This document shows, piece after piece, positions 1 to 6,026 of a stretch of 7,567 nucleotides of DNA; within the stretch, counting starts at the first letter, position 1; each line of letters opens with the position of its first letter. The notes below the pieces were generated by a model. It was not told the DNA's origin and made no database searches. It was given only the letters and a program-made list of their open reading frames with translations. This DNA comes from Cytophagales bacterium (GTDB lineage: Bacteria; Bacteroidota; Bacteroidia; Cytophagales; Cytophagaceae), in assembly GCA_025360235.1 (NCBI GenBank), contig JANYCO010000206.1, positions 1 to 7,567 on the forward strand, written 5' to 3'. The position numbers were made by a program, and so were the translations under genes.

Positions 1-74
1 TTTAATTCAGTATCAATATTTTCAAATTGAAAACTTTTTATTTCTTTTTTTCCTATGCGTTCCGAAAATCTCAT
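1..74 (-). CDS. N-terminal fragment of a probable AbiJ_NTD4-type abortive-infection protein (cut by window edge)
   Basis: A minus-strand reading frame opens with ATG at 74-72 and runs without a stop for 24 codons to the left edge. The peptide begins MRFSERIGKK and continues to QFENIDTEL. From memory of the family, an opening of the FSERxG type followed by an I/F-Q-x-x-x-I/M-D-x-x-L segment is the usual start of proteins carrying the AbiJ N-terminal domain 4. These proteins are linked to abortive infection and other phage-defence settings, usually with a variable C-terminal effector. Only about the first tenth of the protein would be visible, so the C-terminal part is unknown. It lies 121 bases downstream of the GNAT gene on the same strand, and I saw no convincing promoter in that gap. 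The family call rests on a short match and could be wrong, but the frame has the look of a real gene start. Confidence 0.5.
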   Translation of the reverse strand, partial: MRFSERIGKKEIKSFQFENIDTEL

Positions 75-195
75 ATTATTTTCTAAAAAGCTAAATTGTC
101 TAAGTGGGATTATTGAAGCTAATATATAAATTTCTACCCTAATAGTTTATTATAGGTATAAATACTTTAATATAACAAATACTTCCCTCAAAAGA

Positions 196-663
196 TTACA
201 ACTTTTTATTCATTATTACAATATTCTTACCTCCTGATTCAAGTCTTTCCATTTCCTGCCAGCCAAGACGTTTATATAGTGATTCTGCGGTATGTGTAAA
301 TAGAAACAATTCTTTTATTCCAAGTTTCTTAGCTTGATTTTGGATCTGTTCACATAGCAACGCACCATAGCCTTTTCCTTGCTGTTCTTGAGCAGTATAT
401 ACTAAAGCCAACCAAGGCTTAAACTCCTTAAATCTTGGTTCTCGGTCTAGAAGTGAAACATGACAATATATTCCACCCGTTGTAATTGGGATACCTTTAA
501 AAGTCATTACTATCTGAAAAGGGATTCCATTGATTGGAAAGTTAGAAAGCCTTTGTATTGTAGTATCAATAGGAATATTCCATTCACTTAAATACCAATC
601 AGCAATATGGTTGATTAATTTTTTATCATCGGACTTTACAATATGAAAGTTAATTCCGGACAT
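196..663 (-). CDS. GNAT-family N-acetyltransferase
   Basis: This 155-residue protein has the size and layout of a single-domain GCN5-related N-acetyltransferase, which moves the acetyl group of acetyl-CoA to an amine. The acetyl-CoA pyrophosphate loop (motif A) is seen as QQGKGYG at about residues 94-100, after the hydrophobic strand LALVYT (85-90). The late motif LYKRLGW (129-135) is the typical beta5/alpha4 region containing the conserved tyrosine. An early WYLSEW segment (23-28) lies in the acceptor-side region. The substrate cannot be read from sequence. ATG at 663 is the natural start and lies 12 bases after the stop of the membrane-protein gene, so the two are probably cotranscribed. 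No cognate toxin-antitoxin partner is seen, and the length does not suggest a TacT-type toxin. Confidence 0.88.
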   Translation of the reverse strand: MSGINFHIVKSDDKKLINHIADWYLSEWNIPIDTTIQRLSNFPINGIPFQIVMTFKGIPITTGGIYCHVSLLDREPRFKEFKPWLALVYTAQEQQGKGYGALLCEQIQNQAKKLGIKELFLFTHTAESLYKRLGWQEMERLESGGKNIVIMNKKL

Positions 664-675
664 TATAAAATATTT

Positions 676-1161
676 TTAACGAGCCTTAGATTTTAATTTC
701 AGAATCTGCATTGTTACCCCAATTACAAATAATAGAAAACAAATCCCAACCGCCAATTGAATTTTTGGATCATCAGGATTAGAAGCTATAGGAGCATCTA
801 AAGGTAAACGCGTAAGAGATTCAGTGAAAGCAGGAATCAAATGAAAAAAGAAAGTAGCCGAAAAACTTCCGACAGCAATATATGGAGAAGTAGATCCGAA
901 TATTTTATTTTTCTCCGCCAGAAGTGCCACACCTAATACGATAAGGGTAACAATCCCCAATCCATGTGCTTTACCAAAACCGCCATGTTGAAAGATTCCA
1001 AAACCTGTTATACAAACAATAACGGTCGAAACCACGTATATCTTTCCAACCAATTTATTCCATGTTATTTCTTTATTCCGTAGCAAAGCTATGATACCAG
1101 AAGCCAGCGCAATCAAACTGATTAATGTGTGAAAAATTCCAAGTGAGGTAAGTCCGTACAT
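676..1161 (-). CDS. Small multi-pass membrane protein, DUF2306-like
   Basis: The frame extends to a TTG at 1182, but I prefer the ATG at 1161, giving 161 residues that start MYGLTSLGIF. The TTG lies inside an AT-rich repeat-like segment and the first transmembrane helix begins only after the ATG. Numbered from the TTG, hydrophobic helices are visible at about 13-35, 43-64, 73-90, 100-118 and 141-162, so four or five membrane passes are likely. Histidines at positions 18, 66, 73 and 114 lie in or next to helices. The pattern of a first helix, an L-R-N/K turn, a G-K-I-Y-V second helix and a later H-G-L-G helix resembles DUF2306-type predicted membrane proteins of unknown function. Some related membrane proteins use such histidines for haem or metal, but nothing here proves that. 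The gene follows hisF by 39 bases and precedes the GNAT gene by 12. Confidence 0.7.
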   Translation of the reverse strand: MYGLTSLGIFHTLISLIALASGIIALLRNKEITWNKLVGKIYVVSTVIVCITGFGIFQHGGFGKAHGLGIVTLIVLGVALLAEKNKIFGSTSPYIAVGSFSATFFFHLIPAFTESLTRLPLDAPIASNPDDPKIQLAVGICFLLFVIGVTMQILKLKSKAR

Positions 1162-1200
1162 ACTTTCTAATTTAATATTCAAAATTCATATCTCAAAATT

Positions 1201-1956
1201 TCAACATCTTACTATTATATCATTTTCCTTTAAATAATGCTTCAATTTCTTGATTTTGATCTCCTTAAAGTGGAAAATACTAGCAGCAAGCGCCGCATCC
1301 GCTTTCCCGTTTTTAAAAACATCAATAAAGTGTTCCATCTTCCCTGCCCCACCGGAAGCTATAACCGGAATATTTGCACGTAGCGATATTTTTGACGTAG
1401 TATCATTAGCAAAACCATTCTTGGTACCATCATGATCCATAGAGGTAAGAAGAATTTCTCCGGCACCTCTTTGTTCTACTTCATATGCCCAGTCAAAAGT
1501 ATCGATTTCTGTTGGTTTTGTTCCGCCATGAGTATGCACACGGGAAGCTCCATTATACAATCTGGTATCGATAGCTACTACCACACACTGGCTTCCAAAT
1601 TCCAAAGCGAGTCTATCTATAAGCCCAGGGTCTTTTACAGCAGAAGAGTTTATTGAAATTTTATCCGCACCTGCATTAAGTAAAGCAGATACATCTTCAA
1701 TGGAAGATATGCCACCACCCACTGTAAAAGGAATATTTATCTTACTCGCTACTTTACGCACCAGTTCCACCATTGTCTTTCTCTTCTCCAACGTAGCTGA
1801 AATATCCAGAAATACCAATTCATCGGCTCCTTGCTCTGCATATAATGCTCCCAGCTCTACCGGATCTCCAGCATCACGAAGATTTTCAAAATTTACTCCC
1901 TTTACGGTTTTTCCGTCTTTCACGTCGAGACAAGGGATGATTCGTTTGGTTAACAT
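1201..1956 (-). CDS. hisF: Imidazole glycerol phosphate synthase, cyclase subunit HisF
   Basis: HisF is the cytoplasmic (beta/alpha)8-barrel that joins PRFAR with ammonia from HisH to give imidazole glycerol phosphate and AICAR, the branch point between histidine and purine synthesis. The 251 residues match the usual family length. The start MLTKRIIPCLDVKDGK carries catalytic Asp11, and AIDTR carries the second catalytic Asp at 130. The phosphate-binding glycines appear as VGGGIS (79-84) and ASGGAG (200-205). The TSMDHDGTKNG segment (171-181) is the typical loop after strand 6. Nothing essential appears to be missing. It lies 55 bases after hisA across a tandem AT repeat, and hisH lies further upstream in the same run, so both subunits should come from one transcript. 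hisI/hisE, often next in Bacteroidota, is absent; a membrane-protein gene follows instead. Confidence 0.98.
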   Translation of the reverse strand: MLTKRIIPCLDVKDGKTVKGVNFENLRDAGDPVELGALYAEQGADELVFLDISATLEKRKTMVELVRKVASKINIPFTVGGGISSIEDVSALLNAGADKISINSSAVKDPGLIDRLALEFGSQCVVVAIDTRLYNGASRVHTHGGTKPTEIDTFDWAYEVEQRGAGEILLTSMDHDGTKNGFANDTTSKISLRANIPVIASGGAGKMEHFIDVFKNGKADAALAASIFHFKEIKIKKLKHYLKENDIIVRC

Positions 1957-1965
1957 TTTTTTATA

Positions 1966-2004
1966 ATGATTAATTGTTAATGGTTAATTGTTAATGATTG
2001 TTAA
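1966..2004. repeat. AT-rich tandem repeat in the hisA-hisF gap
   Basis: The 13-base word ttaattgttaatg occurs at 1970-1982 and again at 1984-1996, with a third partial unit to 2004, giving a 14-base period. The 18 bases at 1978-1995 are identical to 4979-4996 in the trpS-hisB gap. The element fills most of the 55-base space between the hisA stop and hisF start. It belongs to the GGTTAATTGTTAATG-like intergenic repeat family of this window. Confidence 0.85.
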
Positions 2005-2011
2005 CCTCCAA

Positions 2012-2731
2012 TTATAAAAACTTTTTCAGATCTTCTAATTTTATTCTTCCTTCATAAAAGGCTTTTCCGATGATGGCTCCATACATTTTCATATCGTTTA
2101 GCTTTTCGATATCTTCAATGCTTGTTACACCTCCACTGGCAATCAATTTCAGCGTTGGGAATTTTGTTTGAATTTCCTGATACAATTCAAATGAAGGTCC
2201 TTGAAGAAGTCCGTCTTTTGCTACGTCGGTGCAAATACAATATTGGATTCCTTTTTTTAAATAATCTTCAATTAATTTAAAAACTGAAATTTCTGTAGTC
2301 TCCTGCCAGCCGCTGATTGCGATCATGGCACTTTTGCAATCGGCTCCCAGAATAATTTTATCCGCTCCAAATTTAGAAATCCATCCACTAAACATTTCAG
2401 TATTTTTAACGGCTATGCTCCCTCCTGTTATTTGTTTTGCTCCAGCGTTAAAGGCAATAGTCAAATCTTTTTCAGACTGCAAACCTCCTCCAAAATCAAC
2501 GTAAAGTTTAGTATTAGCAGAAATCGTTTCGAGTACTTTGTGGTTTATTATTTTCTTTTGTTTGGCGCCATCCAAATCAACCAAGTGGAGCCTTTTTATA
2601 CCAGCCCCTTCAATTTGTTTAGCAACCTCCAATGGATTTTCATTGTATACTGTCTTTTGTCCATAGTCACCCTGGGTTAGTCTTACGCACTTACCGTCTA
2701 TGATGTCTATGGCGGGGATTAATTCAATCAT
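2012..2731 (-). CDS. hisA: ProFAR isomerase HisA (phosphoribosylformimino-AICAR-P isomerase)
   Basis: HisA catalyses the Amadori rearrangement of ProFAR to PRFAR, the substrate of HisH/HisF. At 239 residues it is the normal length for this (beta/alpha)8-barrel. The first strand IELIPAIDI carries the catalytic Asp9. The second acid/base residue is Asp131 in LGADCK, and the TDVAKDG segment (168-174) is the usual conserved strand-6 motif. Phosphate-binding glycines are FGGGLQ (80-85) and ASGGVT (198-203). The conserved GW pair is at 141-142. ATG at 2731 fits the family start. Its translation start lies only three bases from the end of a 29-base repeat arm (2735-2763), so the leader region of hisA is largely repeat sequence. 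The upstream gene is the small four-helix-bundle ORF, which separates hisA from hisH. Confidence 0.97.
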   Translation of the reverse strand: MIELIPAIDIIDGKCVRLTQGDYGQKTVYNENPLEVAKQIEGAGIKRLHLVDLDGAKQKKIINHKVLETISANTKLYVDFGGGLQSEKDLTIAFNAGAKQITGGSIAVKNTEMFSGWISKFGADKIILGADCKSAMIAISGWQETTEISVFKLIEDYLKKGIQYCICTDVAKDGLLQGPSFELYQEIQTKFPTLKLIASGGVTSIEDIEKLNDMKMYGAIIGKAFYEGRIKLEDLKKFL

Positions 2732-2734
2732 TTG

Positions 2735-2763
2735 TTATAGTTTTGAATTTTTAGTTATGAATT
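2735..2763. repeat. Inverted-repeat arm 1 flanking the four-helix-bundle gene
   Basis: These 29 bases are the reverse complement of 3138-3166 with 27 of 29 positions matching; the two differences are single substitutions. The arm covers the last two sense codons and the stop codon of the four-helix-bundle gene (2755-2763), and ends three bases before the hisA start codon. The sequence is of the GAATTTTTAGTTATGAATT type seen in other gaps of this window. Confidence 0.85.
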
Positions 2764-3120
2764 ATGAGATTGTAAATTAGATTGAGAAGTTTTCACTATT
2801 GCAGTAAGTATTTTAATGATTTCTTCTGACTCTTTAATAAGCTCATTGTATTCATATTTTATTATTTGACTTTGACTTAATAAACGAAGCCAATACCTTG
2901 TTTCTCTAGCTTCCTTAGATGCAATTGACATTTTAGCAATAAAATCCCTTTTACTTATTGCTGCAGTAGCTTCTTCCACATTTGCTCCAATACTAGTAGC
3001 ACTTCTTAAAATTTGTTTTGACAAAACAAATTTCTTTTGTAAATATAACATTTTATACAACTCAATAATAGTAAGCGAATACTTAAAAGTTCGACTTTGT
3101 ATTAAACTCTCATTTTTCAT
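2755..3120 (-). CDS. Four-helix-bundle protein, 23S rRNA intervening-sequence (S23/IVP, TIGR02436) family
   Basis: This 121-residue, charge-rich alpha-helical protein carries the family signatures LSKQILRSATSIGANVEEA (33-51) and the later KM-x-IA-x-KEA-x-ET-x-YWLRLL pattern (63-81). The family was first seen in intervening sequences inside 23S rRNA genes. It is also common as free-standing ORFs in Bacteroidota and is structurally related to the Avd accessory protein of diversity-generating retroelements. The molecular role of the free-standing forms is not established; a pentameric helical-bundle fold and nucleic-acid contact have been proposed for relatives. Here it sits between hisH and hisA, 40 bases after one and 23 before the other, and has no evident role in histidine synthesis. 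Its last two codons and stop lie inside an inverted-repeat arm whose partner overlaps the hisH stop, which points to insertion into the operon. No reverse transcriptase or template repeat is seen nearby. Confidence 0.93.
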   Translation of the reverse strand: MKNESLIQSRTFKYSLTIIELYKMLYLQKKFVLSKQILRSATSIGANVEEATAAISKRDFIAKMSIASKEARETRYWLRLLSQSQIIKYEYNELIKESEEIIKILTAIVKTSQSNLQSHNS

Positions 3121-3137
3121 AAAAAATAATAACTAAA

Positions 3138-3166
3138 AATTCATAATTAAAAATTCAACACTATAA
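3138..3166. repeat. Inverted-repeat arm 2 flanking the four-helix-bundle gene
   Basis: This is the partner of 2735-2763 (27 of 29 matching in inverted orientation). It overlaps the stop codon (3161-3163) and final leucine codon of hisH. A direct near-duplicate of its inner part (aactaaaaattc, then aattaaaaattc) lies at 3131-3156. The two arms bound a unit of 432 bases that contains one gene and no transposase. Confidence 0.85.
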
Positions 3167-3745
3167 ACTTACGAAATTCTTTAAAATCTTCGCTCCCACT
3201 TCACTGCTTTTCTCAGCGTGAAATTGTACAGCGTAGAAATTGTCTTTTTGAATTGCAGAACTGTATGGAAGAATATAATCTGTTTCAGCAATAGTATAGT
3301 TGCCGTTCAACTCTGCATAATAACTGTGAACGAAGTAAACGAAATCATTTTCTTTTATCTCTTTCAGTAAATTTCCTTTCAGATGGGTTATAGAATTCCA
3401 ACCCATTTGAGGTACTTTGTCTTTTGGTGGAAATCGTTTCACGTTCATCGGAAAAATTCCCATACACTTTGTATCGTTCTCTTCCGAATGTTGGCACATC
3501 AGCTGCAAACCAAGGCAGATACCAAGTAAAGGTTGTTTGAATGTAGGAATAAGTTTATCCAATCCTCTTTCTGTTAAATAATTCATGGCAGTGCTGGCCT
3601 CTCCCACTCCTGGAAAAATAATTTTATCACAAGACCTTAACTCTTCCTGATTATCTGTAACAATAGGTTCTATACCCAGTCTGTTCAAAGCATAAATGAC
3701 CGACTGTGTATTCCCTGCATTATATCTTATTATGGCGATTTTCAC
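3161..3745 (-). CDS. hisH: Imidazole glycerol phosphate synthase, glutaminase subunit HisH
   Basis: HisH is the class I glutamine amidotransferase that releases ammonia from glutamine and passes it to HisF. The 194 residues match the family length. The nucleophile is Cys77 in GICLGLQ (75-81), and the other triad residues are His176 and Glu178 in QFHAEKS (174-180). Most relatives have FHPEKS, so alanine replaces the usual proline between the two, a mild change that should not affect catalysis. The oxyanion strand PGVGEA (45-50) and the MGWN segment (114-117) are present. ATG at 3745 gives the standard start MKIAIIRYNAGN. It follows hisB by 79 bases across a palindromic repeat. Its stop lies inside a repeat arm shared with the neighbouring four-helix-bundle gene. 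Confidence 0.97.
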   Translation of the reverse strand: MKIAIIRYNAGNTQSVIYALNRLGIEPIVTDNQEELRSCDKIIFPGVGEASTAMNYLTERGLDKLIPTFKQPLLGICLGLQLMCQHSEENDTKCMGIFPMNVKRFPPKDKVPQMGWNSITHLKGNLLKEIKENDFVYFVHSYYAELNGNYTIAETDYILPYSSAIQKDNFYAVQFHAEKSSEVGAKILKNFVSL

Positions 3746-3757
3746 TTCTTTAATTTT

Positions 3758-3824
3758 AAGTTTTGAGTTATGAATGTTTAATTAAAAAAATAATTCATAA
3801 TTTAACATTCATAACTCATAATTT
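3758..3824. repeat. Palindromic AT-rich repeat (hairpin) between hisB and hisH
   Basis: The 14 bases gagttatgaatgtt (3765-3778) are perfectly complementary to aacattcataactc (3804-3817). After one mismatch, five more pairs form inside (3780-3784 with 3798-3802), leaving a 13-base loop. Weaker pairing with a mismatch and a G-T pair extends outward to about 3758/3824. In the his transcript (minus strand) no T-run follows the stem, so this looks like an intercistronic stem rather than a terminator. The hairpin could affect stability of the mRNA ends. Confidence 0.8.
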
Positions 3825-4937
3825 TCATAAAACGCCCTTCGTACTCGGCAATACCTGTGCATTAGCTTCATCCACACGAACAGCCATTTTAATTGCTTTG
3901 GCTAAACCTTTGAAGATGGCTTCGATTTTATGGTGCTCGTTGGTGCCTTCTGCTTTTATATTAAGATTACATTTGGCAGCATCTGAAAATGATTTAAAGA
4001 AATGGTAAAACATTTCTGTTGGCATCTCTCCTATTTTTTCTCTTTTAAATTCCGCCTCCCAAACAATCCATGGTCTTCCTGAAAAGTCTATTGCCACCTG
4101 GGCCAGACAATCATCCATTGGCAATAACCAACCGTAACGTTCTATCCCTTTCTTATCACCAATCGCTTTCAAATATGCTTCACCAAGGGCAATAGCAGTA
4201 TCTTCAATAGTATGGTGTTCGTCGATATGTAAATCTCCTTTTACTTTTATTGTTAAATCAGTAAGAGAGTGTTTCCCCAGCTGATCTAACATGTGATCAA
4301 AGAAAGCTAGACCAGTAGTTATATTTGTCTTTCCAGAACCATCTAAATTTAGGTCAATTAAAATATCTGTCTCTTTGGTTGTTCTTTTAACCTTAGCTTT
4401 TCTTGGAGGTCTTGTTAGAAAACGGTGAATCTCTTCCCAATCGTTGGTTATAAGTTCGCAGAAAGTCGGCAAGACCTGTGTTTTATCATTTGAAATAAGA
4501 ATTGCTTTACACTCCAGATTCTCTGCCATCTTCACATCTGTCAAACGATCACCAATCACATATGAGTTGGTGATATCATAATCTCCGTTAAGGTACTCCT
4601 TCAACATACCTATTCCAGGCTTGCGTGTGGTAGTATTCTGATGTTCGAAGTGCGGATCAATGTGGATAGCATCCCAAACAATACCTTCCCCTTCAAGCGT
4701 CTTAAGCATCTTGTTGTGAGCAGGCCAAAACGTATTTTCCGGAAATGAAGCTGTACCGAGTCCGTCCTGATTAGTAACCATTACCAATTTGAAATTTTTA
4801 TCGACAGCAATTTTGTGTAAGGCAGAAATCACTTTTGGAAGAAATTCCAACTTCTCTAATGAGTCTACTTGAAAATCTGAGGCAGGCTCAACTACAATCG
4901 TTCCATCCCTGTCAATAAATAAAATTTTAGGCTTCAT
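3825..4937 (-). CDS. hisB: Bifunctional histidinol-phosphatase / imidazoleglycerol-phosphate dehydratase HisB
   Basis: HisB carries the sixth and eighth steps of histidine synthesis in one 370-residue protein. The N-terminal HAD phosphatase has motif I DRDGT (9-13; Asp9 nucleophile and Asp11 acid/base), motif II threonine in VTNQDG (54-59), the lysine of RKPG (105-108) and GDRLTD (129-134). The loop that binds zinc in the E. coli enzyme (three Cys and one His) reads IDPHFEHQNTTTRK at 93-106. The histidine is kept, but Asp94, Thr102 and Thr104 replace the cysteines. The C-terminal IGP dehydratase begins near RTTKETDI (185-192), has the metal-binding motifs HHTIED (241-246) and EHHKIE (334-339), and ends STKGVL as expected. 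It is the first gene of the his run here. A weak TATATTTA box (minus strand, 4966-4959) lies upstream without a clear -33 element. Confidence 0.97.
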   Translation of the reverse strand: MKPKILFIDRDGTIVVEPASDFQVDSLEKLEFLPKVISALHKIAVDKNFKLVMVTNQDGLGTASFPENTFWPAHNKMLKTLEGEGIVWDAIHIDPHFEHQNTTTRKPGIGMLKEYLNGDYDITNSYVIGDRLTDVKMAENLECKAILISNDKTQVLPTFCELITNDWEEIHRFLTRPPRKAKVKRTTKETDILIDLNLDGSGKTNITTGLAFFDHMLDQLGKHSLTDLTIKVKGDLHIDEHHTIEDTAIALGEAYLKAIGDKKGIERYGWLLPMDDCLAQVAIDFSGRPWIVWEAEFKREKIGEMPTEMFYHFFKSFSDAAKCNLNIKAEGTNEHHKIEAIFKGLAKAIKMAVRVDEANAQVLPSTKGVL

Positions 4938-4968
4938 CCCTTATTTTTAATCTTTACGTAAATATAGC

Positions 4969-5059
4969 AAAAAATGATTAATGGTTAATTGTTAATTATT
5001 AATGAAAAAAAACATTAATATCTCTTCATTAACCATTAATCATTAACAATTAACCATTA
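4969..5059 (-). terminator. Long AT-rich hairpin with T6 run between trpS and hisB; possible terminator
   Basis: The 18 bases at 4979-4996 (taatggttaattgttaat) are perfectly complementary to 5042-5059. After one mismatch a further seven pairs form (4998-5004 with 5034-5040), giving about 25 paired positions. A smaller hairpin is nested: attaatg (4998-5004), eight A, cattaat (5013-5019). Read in the direction of trpS transcription, the outer stem is followed, after a short ATCA, by six T (4974-4969), as in an intrinsic terminator. The stem is almost all A-T, so termination may be weak. The same 18-base word occurs in the hisA-hisF gap, so this is also a member of a repeat family. Confidence 0.5.
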
Positions 5060-5060
5060 G

Positions 5061-6026
5061 TTAGTATCCTATTTTTGCTTTCACCTTCGCCAACACTGCA
5101 TTTCCAATAACATCAGCCTTCGCAGCTCCTTCTTTTAATTCTTTATCCAATTCAGAAAGATTGTTCATGTAATAATCAAACTTCTTTCTTTCTTCCGAAT
5201 ACTTCTCCAGAATTTTAGCCAACAAGGCCGCTTTCGCATGACCATAGCCAAAACCACCTGCCCTATACTTACTTCGAATTTCTTTTTTCTCCTCCTCTGT
5301 AGCGATCAATGAATATATTTTATAAACATTGCATGTATCAGGATCCTTGGGCTCTTCGAGAGGAGTGGAATCTGTAACAATAGTTTGAATCACCTTTTTA
5401 AGTTCTTTTTCCGGAAGGAAGATGTCAATATAATTATTATACGACTTGCTCATTTTTCTTCCGTCAATACCAGGAATAGTCATTACATTATTATCCACTC
5501 TTGCTTCAGGAAGCACGAAAGTTTCTCCGTAGAGATTATTAAATTTCTCAGCAATATCTCTTGTGATTTCGATATGCTGGATCTGATCTTTTCCAACAGG
5601 TACTATATTCGCATCGTACATTAGAATATCTGCAGCCATCAGAACAGGATAAGTAAATAATCCAGCATTTACATCTGCCAGATTCTCTGATTTATCCTTA
5701 AAGGAATGTGCGTTTGCCAGCATTGGGAAGGGTGTAAAACAATTTAGAATCCAAGCCAATTCACATACCTGAGCTACATCTGATTGTTTGTAGAAAATAT
5801 TTTTTTTTGTATCAAAACCAAAAGCCAGCCATGCCGCCGCCGCTGCATAAGTATTATATTTCCTCGCTTCCCCATCTTTCAATGTAGTAAGCGTATGTAA
5901 GTCGGCAATAAAAAATAAGGATTCGTTCTTAGGATCTTTTGACAATTCAATAGCGGGAAGTATCGCCCCTAATATATTCCCTAAATGCGGCCTGCCACTG
6001 CTTTGTATTCCGGTTAGTATTCTCAT
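5061..6026 (-). CDS. trpS: Tryptophanyl-tRNA synthetase TrpS
   Basis: TrpS is the class Ic aminoacyl-tRNA synthetase that charges tRNA-Trp. The 321 residues agree with the short bacterial form (about 325-335). The Rossmann-fold start MRILTGIQSSGRPHLGN carries the HIGH-like motif as PHLGN (13-17), and the second ATP motif is a perfect KMSKS at 191-195. The indole-recognising aspartate is Asp133 in MAADILMY (130-137). VGKDQIQHIEITRDIA (144-159) is the typical conserved active-site segment. ATG at 6026 is the family start. It lies 98 bases after the phosphatase gene, across a hairpin-forming repeat, and 123 bases before hisB. No tryptophan-dependent leader or T-box is visible upstream, so expression probably follows the phosphatase promoter or an unseen internal one. 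Confidence 0.98.
   Translation of the reverse strand: MRILTGIQSSGRPHLGNILGAILPAIELSKDPKNESLFFIADLHTLTTLKDGEARKYNTYAAAAAWLAFGFDTKKNIFYKQSDVAQVCELAWILNCFTPFPMLANAHSFKDKSENLADVNAGLFTYPVLMAADILMYDANIVPVGKDQIQHIEITRDIAEKFNNLYGETFVLPEARVDNNVMTIPGIDGRKMSKSYNNYIDIFLPEKELKKVIQTIVTDSTPLEEPKDPDTCNVYKIYSLIATEEEKKEIRSKYRAGGFGYGHAKAALLAKILEKYSEERKKFDYYMNNLSELDKELKEGAAKADVIGNAVLAKVKAKIGY

Noticed and set aside
75..195. Promoter or terminator in the gap between the GNAT gene and the partial AbiJ-like gene
   Set aside because: Only AT-rich sequence with two aaatactt words is seen; no paired -33/-7 boxes and no stem with a T-run.
1250..1966. Three plus-strand open frames antisense to hisF
   Set aside because: They lie wholly or almost wholly within hisF, have no family-like sequence, and are explained as shadows of the strongly supported minus-strand gene.
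1966..2004. CRISPR-like short tandem repeat
   Set aside because: The 14-base period has no spacers and no cas genes are near; it is a simple AT-rich tandem repeat.
2755..3120. rRNA intervening sequence
   Set aside because: The gene family was first found inside 23S rRNA, but no rRNA sequence lies around it here; it is between hisH and hisA.
2735..3166. Diversity-generating retroelement suggested by an Avd-like four-helix-bundle protein
   Set aside because: No reverse transcriptase, template repeat or variable C-type lectin gene is in the window, and the protein matches the general S23/IVP family.
3763..4008. Plus-strand open frame starting in the hisB-hisH gap
   Set aside because: It begins in the palindromic repeat and then runs antisense to the hisB C-terminus; no independent evidence for coding.
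4959..4966. hisB promoter (TATATTTA box)
   Set aside because: One mismatch to the -7 consensus and no TTG at the expected distance; too weak for a separate feature.
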